The notes beneath the pieces are model-generated. The model saw only the letters and a list, made by a program, of their open reading frames with translations, was not told the origin of the DNA and searched no databases. The translations under genes were made by a program, and so were the position numbers. Shown here one piece after another: positions 41,609 through 45,354 of a stretch of 45,354 bases of DNA (positions are counted from its first letter, which is position 1; each line of letters opens with the position of its first letter). The stretch is from Minisyncoccota bacterium (lineage in GTDB: Bacteria > Verrucomicrobiota > Verrucomicrobiia > Methylacidiphilales > Verrucolacustridaceae). The stretch is taken from NCBI GenBank assembly GCA_030054195.1, contig JASGCJ010000008.1, forward strand, positions 1 through 45,354. The letters run 5' to 3'.

Positions 41609-44600
41609 TCATCTCACCCTCCCCACATTCATAACAGTTGCACCACCTACGCCGTTCTCTCTCATCTGGCCTCCGCTTAAAGCGCTCACGATGTTCCCCG
41701 AATTCGCGATGCTCATCGATGCACTGTTCGCAGTGTTCAAGAAGGTGTTCCCATTCGCTCCCATGAAACTGACCGTTCCGGGCACTACGCTTCCATAGGT
41801 CCGATTCACCATTCCGTCACGGGTACGGGCATCGATCACCCCGCCGCTCGTGATGTTGGCGTTGTTAAAGACAATCGTGTGCGAGGCCAGGCTGAGTTGA
41901 CCCGCGATCGTCGCCGATTGCATTTCCAACACCCGGTTCGGTCCGCTGATAAAACTATATCCGGTGGGCGACGCCGAGTCCTTCACCACTCCGGCCAAAA
42001 TCTCCGCATTTCCCGCGGATGTCCTGACATCCTTCATCGTCGCATCACTGGCGAAATGCGCCTCTAACGTCTGGCCGGCCTTCACCACCATCTTTCCGAT
42101 GTTCGGATCGCTCACCAAAGTTCCGCTCATCAACACCTTGTCGTTCAATCCGGCACCTACCTCCACCTCATCCATTCCCTCAAAGATCACGTTGACCAAA
42201 CGCACTCCAGTCGGTCCCTGAATCAGCGCCTTGGTGTTGTTGTTATATTTCAACCGCACATCTGTGACCTTCCCCTCACCTCCCAAACTCGGATCACTCA
42301 CCATCACATCCCACTTTCCTGCCGCACCGCCAGAAGAAGTAGCGATATCCAAAGCTGAAGCCGCGTTATCCCCCTTAAATTCGCCACTCACGGCCGAATA
42401 GTTCCCGGAATCCACCGCAGTGCCGCTTCCATTCAACGAAGAGTACTCCTTGGTGTTCCACGGGAGGTCCTTCACCTGCGTGGTCGCACTATCACGAATC
42501 ACCAGATCGGCCGATGGCGCCATTGAACCAAAGCCATTGGGATCATTGGCCGAACCCGGGAAGGAGAATAAGGTAGTTGCCACCTCGTCCCCGGATCTAG
42601 GAGTTCCATTCGGATCTCTACGCAGAAGAACCTGATAATCCCCCAACAGCATGAACTGCTTGTTCATATCAACGTTGGCAGGATCGTTCGCCTCCATCTT
42701 CACGCGCAACACCGGAGAATTCACCGCTGTAGCCGCCGCTTCAGTGAAGGTGAAGGTTGTCGCACCACCATCCGAGATTGTCTGATTGGGAGTCGATCTC
42801 TGCATCCAGCCGTCGAAGCTGCTGTTCTCCAAGAGGACGCTTCCGCTGGCGGAACTGATCGTCAATCCATCCTGCATCCGGGTGGCGGTAGTGTTGCGGA
42901 TGTGGATATAGTCGGCAGAAGAGACACTAATTCCGACCCCGTTCTGATCTAGGTTGGCGGTTCCGGTGATTTCGCCGGTCAGTCCGGTAGGTTGGGCTCG
43001 TAGGCTGTAGTTGTTGTTAACCGCATTCCCACTGGCGAGTTTCACCGTGGTGGAGATCGGAATCATCGTTCCTGGAAGATTTCTTTCAAACGTCCCTGCA
43101 GCGTCCACTGCGAGGCTTACAGCCTCTGTCCCGATATAATTGCCGTCGTTCGCACCGGTTGAGTTCCCGGTCAAAGCTCCTAAACCGATCGCGACCTGGC
43201 TGGCCGAATTGATAGACGTTCCACCATCATAAACTTTCCCCACAGTGATTCCGACTGCATTCACAACCAGATCCTTGGCACTGATCGCTCCCGTTGCCGA
43301 TCCAGCGGCCAAACTATAGTTCGAGGCCAAACCTCCGTTCGAACCATCGCTCAATGTGTAGCTAACTGCGGAGCTATAGCTTCCCACGTTCGCACTGCTG
43401 TAGTTCGCCGCCGATCCGGCAGCTGTCACCGTCTCTGTTCCGACGAACCCAGAAAGCGTCCCCACCGTCACCACACCGGCGGCGGTCGTTCCATCGTACT
43501 TCTTAGATGCGATCGAAGGAGCCGTGACCGACAGCCCCTTCGCGGTGATCGCCGCACTTAGCGTTTCAGTCGGATTGAGGAGATTGTAGTTCGCCGCAAG
43601 GTTCGCTCCATCCGTTAGCGTGTAACTCGCCGCAACGTTTCGTGTCCCCACATCCTTGCTAGCAAACGTTCCCACCGCTGTTGTCGTCCCAAGACTTTCT
43701 CCGAGCACCAGCCCGCTCAGACTTCCCGCCGTCACAACTGCACCGGTGTTTCCGTCATACACCTTCCCCGAAACCGACCCAGAAGCGATCGTCACATCTT
43801 TGGCGGTGATCACTCCAGTGGCCGATCCGGCTGCCAAACTGTAATTTGAGGCCAATCCTCCGTTGGAGCCGTTACTCAATGTGTAGGAGACCGCTACTCC
43901 ATTGTACGTTCCCACGTTGGCACTGCTGTAATCCGCTGCCGCACCACTCGCCGTCACTATCTCACTACCGACAAAGCCGGAAAGTGTTCCTAGGGTCAGC
44001 GACCCCGCCGTGGCTAAACCGTCATAAGTCTTGGAACCAATCGAGGGCGCTGTAATCGACAAACTCTTAGCCGTGATCGTCGAAGCCAAGCTGTCATTGG
44101 CCAAGCTGTAGTTGCTGGCCAACTCTCCATTCAAGCCATTCACCAACGTGTAAACCGCTGTCACCGTATTGGCCCCCAGCACATCCTTACTATTGAAAGT
44201 TCCGACCACGGTTGATGTGCCGAGGGTTTCACCCGCAACCTCGCCACTCAAAGTTCCCAATGTCACAGATGCTGATCTACTTCCGTCGTATACTTTACTC
44301 GGCGCACTCGATCCAGTCATCGTCAACGCCTTGGCTATAATCGTTCCGTTCAAGGTTGGCTGTGTGTTCAGCGTGTAGTTGCCTGCATCCACCCCACCCA
44401 GGGTCATCGCAGTTGTCACCCCTTGGCCCGCACCCACGTTCTTGCTCGCAAACGTTCCAGCCGTTCCCCCGTTCAAGGTCACCGATTCCGTTCCGATAAA
44501 CTTGCCGTCAATGTCAGTCGTTGAGTTACCCACCAACACCGCACCGGTCACCACTGCTGCATCATTGCCGTCATAAACTTTGGTTGTCACCGCCGCACTA

Positions 44601-45354
44601 AACACACTCAGATCCTTCGCCGTGATGGTTCCAGTCAATGTTTCCGCAGCCAACGTGTAGTTGCTCGCCAGCTCCCCATTAGACCCGTTCACCAAGGTAT
44701 AAACCGCTGCAACGTTTTTGGTTCCGATATTCTTGTCCGCAAATGTTCCTACTACTGTTGTTGCTCCGAGAACTTCAGCACCAACCAACCCATCTAACGT
44801 ACCAACGGTTACCGCCGCATCCCGAGTTCCATTGTAAACCTTGCTCGCCACGGTCGAAGGTGTCGCAACCGAGATCGTCAACGCCTTGGCTGTGATCGTC
44901 CCACTTAAGGTCGGTTGTGTGTTCAGCGTGTAGTTGCCCGCATCACTGCCACCCAAGCTCATCGTCGTCGTCACCCCTTGGCTCGCACCCACGTTTTTGC
45001 TGGCAAAGGTTCCAGCCGTTCCGCCGTTCAAGGTTACCGTTTCCGTTCCGATAAACTTTCCATCAATGTCGGTCGTCGAGTTCCCCACCAGCACTGCTCC
45101 GGTCACCACCGCCGCATCGTTGCCGTCATAAACTTTTGTGGTCACTGCCGCACTAAACACACTCAGATCCTTGGCCGTGATGGTTCCCGTCAATGTTTCA
45201 CCTGCCAACGAGTAGTTGCTCGCCAGCTCCCCATTGGATCCATTCACCAACATGTACACCGCTGCCACGTTCTTGGTTCCGATATTCTTGTCCGCAAACG
45301 TTCCCACCACGGTTGTTGCTCCCAGGGTCTCACCAGCAACTTCGCCACTCAACG
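41609..45354 (-). CDS. Second giant YDG-repeat surface protein, C-terminal part (5' end outside window)
   Basis: The frame is open at the right edge, so only the last 1,248 or so codons are present. The apparent TTG start at 45352 is inside a repeat and is not a real start. The first 800 residues hold one partial and eight full YDG repeats with signatures KVYDGNDAAVVTG, TLSGFVGTETV, NGGLASNYSLA and GTITAKDLSV. A non-repetitive tail follows, with SADYIHIRNTTATRMQDG and LLENSSFDGW, suggesting a beta-helix. It ends in ENGVGGATVMNVGRVR, without barrel or anchor. YDG repeats often occur with filamentous-haemagglutinin heads in two-partner secretion; that head would be upstream and cannot be checked here. 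It is a neighbour and partial relative of the 27-kb gene. Confidence 0.85.
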   Translation of the reverse strand, partial: LSGEVAGETLGATTVVGTFADKNIGTKNVAAVYMLVNGSNGELASNYSLAGETLTGTITAKDLSVFSAAVTTKVYDGNDAAVVTGAVLVGNSTTDIDGKFIGTETVTLNGGTAGTFASKNVGASQGVTTTMSLGGSDAGNYTLNTQPTLSGTITAKALTISVATPSTVASKVYNGTRDAAVTVGTLDGLVGAEVLGATTVVGTFADKNIGTKNVAAVYTLVNGSNGELASNYTLAAETLTGTITAKDLSVFSAAVTTKVYDGNDAAVVTGAVLVGNSTTDIDGKFIGTESVTLNGGTAGTFASKNVGAGQGVTTAMTLGGVDAGNYTLNTQPTLNGTIIAKALTMTGSSAPSKVYDGSRSASVTLGTLSGEVAGETLGTSTVVGTFNSKDVLGANTVTAVYTLVNGLNGELASNYSLANDSLASTITAKSLSITAPSIGSKTYDGLATAGSLTLGTLSGFVGSEIVTASGAAADYSSANVGTYNGVAVSYTLSNGSNGGLASNYSLAAGSATGVITAKDVTIASGSVSGKVYDGNTGAVVTAGSLSGLVLGESLGTTTAVGTFASKDVGTRNVAASYTLTDGANLAANYNLLNPTETLSAAITAKGLSVTAPSIASKKYDGTTAAGVVTVGTLSGFVGTETVTAAGSAANYSSANVGSYSSAVSYTLSDGSNGGLASNYSLAAGSATGAISAKDLVVNAVGITVGKVYDGGTSINSASQVAIGLGALTGNSTGANDGNYIGTEAVSLAVDAAGTFERNLPGTMIPISTTVKLASGNAVNNNYSLRAQPTGLTGEITGTANLDQNGVGISVSSADYIHIRNTTATRMQDGLTISSASGSVLLENSSFDGWMQRSTPNQTISDGGATTFTFTEAAATAVNSPVLRVKMEANDPANVDMNKQFMLLGDYQVLLRRDPNGTPRSGDEVATTLFSFPGSANDPNGFGSMAPSADLVIRDSATTQVKDLPWNTKEYSSLNGSGTAVDSGNYSAVSGEFKGDNAASALDIATSSGGAAGKWDVMVSDPSLGGEGKVTDVRLKYNNNTKALIQGPTGVRLVNVIFEGMDEVEVGAGLNDKVLMSGTLVSDPNIGKMVVKAGQTLEAHFASDATMKDVRTSAGNAEILAGVVKDSASPTGYSFISGPNRVLEMQSATIAGQLSLASHTIVFNNANITSGGVIDARTRDGMVNRTYGSVVPGTVSFMGANGNTFLNTANSASMSIANSGNIVSALSGGQMRENGVGGATVMNVGRVR
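44245..45354 (-). repeat. 555-bp direct repeat within the second giant gene
   Basis: Matching sites recur exactly 555 bases apart (185 codons): GCGTGTAGTT at 44371 and 44926, and a shared stretch ending GATCC at 44611 and 45166. Each unit covers two YDG repeats. Long runs are identical or nearly so on the DNA level, so this duplication is younger than those in the 27-kb gene. The upper copy continues past the window edge. Confidence 0.85.

Noticed and set aside
45350-45352. TTG as start of the right-edge gene
   Set aside because: It lies within a YDG repeat whose full form is seen further on, so the frame simply enters from outside the window.

Overview
Every gene I can support in this window is on the minus strand, so the biological reading order runs from high to low coordinates. 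Gene content suggests a Gram-negative bacterium of the PVC group, most likely Verrucomicrobiota. The main clue is the pair of giant surface proteins built from autotransporter-associated strand repeats (PATR), YDG/MBG repeats and a C-terminal domain often seen in verrucomicrobial exported proteins. The GyrA sequence type and a 14-subunit-style Nuo complex fit too. The phylum call is an inference from protein style; no rRNA gene is present.

Right end (45354 to 41609): the 3' part of a first giant repetitive surface protein. Its 5' end is outside the window. It holds eight full YDG repeats and one partial one, some in a 555-bp direct repeat, then a non-repetitive beta-rich tail.

Centre (41338 to 14156): one uninterrupted reading frame of about 27.2 kb, about 9,060 residues. 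From the N-terminus it has a signal peptide, a Gly-rich block, an Ig-like domain, a second Gly-rich block, another Ig-like domain, two LamG-type lectin domains and about 40 PATR motifs. The PATR array is interrupted by a third Gly-rich block and by two copies of a 1-kb module with a GGxGY motif like those of phage tail fibres. After it come MBG-type domains, 19 YDG repeats, one EF-hand-like loop and a short terminal domain. I see no C-terminal beta-barrel and no PEP-CTERM anchor.

Left part (14002 to 1): a compact co-directional run gyrB-gyrA-phoD-like-nuoI-nuoJ-nuoK-nuoL-nuoM-nuoN-erpA-ppc. The genes overlap by 1 to 4 bases or are separated by 12 to 43 bases, so this is probably one transcription unit led by the AT-rich gap upstream of gyrB. 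It combines DNA gyrase, an exported phosphatase and the membrane-arm half of NADH dehydrogenase I plus its NuoI iron-sulfur subunit. An A-type iron-sulfur carrier that could serve complex I follows, then PEP carboxylase, which runs off the left end. nuoA-H are not in the window.

The points most worth a second look are the architecture and internal duplications of the 27-kb gene, a heptamer repeat over its proposed start, a NuoM without the usual TM7 lysine, a GyrA with Met83/Pro87 in the quinolone pocket, and the unusual gyrase-phosphatase-complex I operon. No RNA gene, CRISPR array or insertion sequence was seen, and no gene-free stretch exceeds 300 bases.
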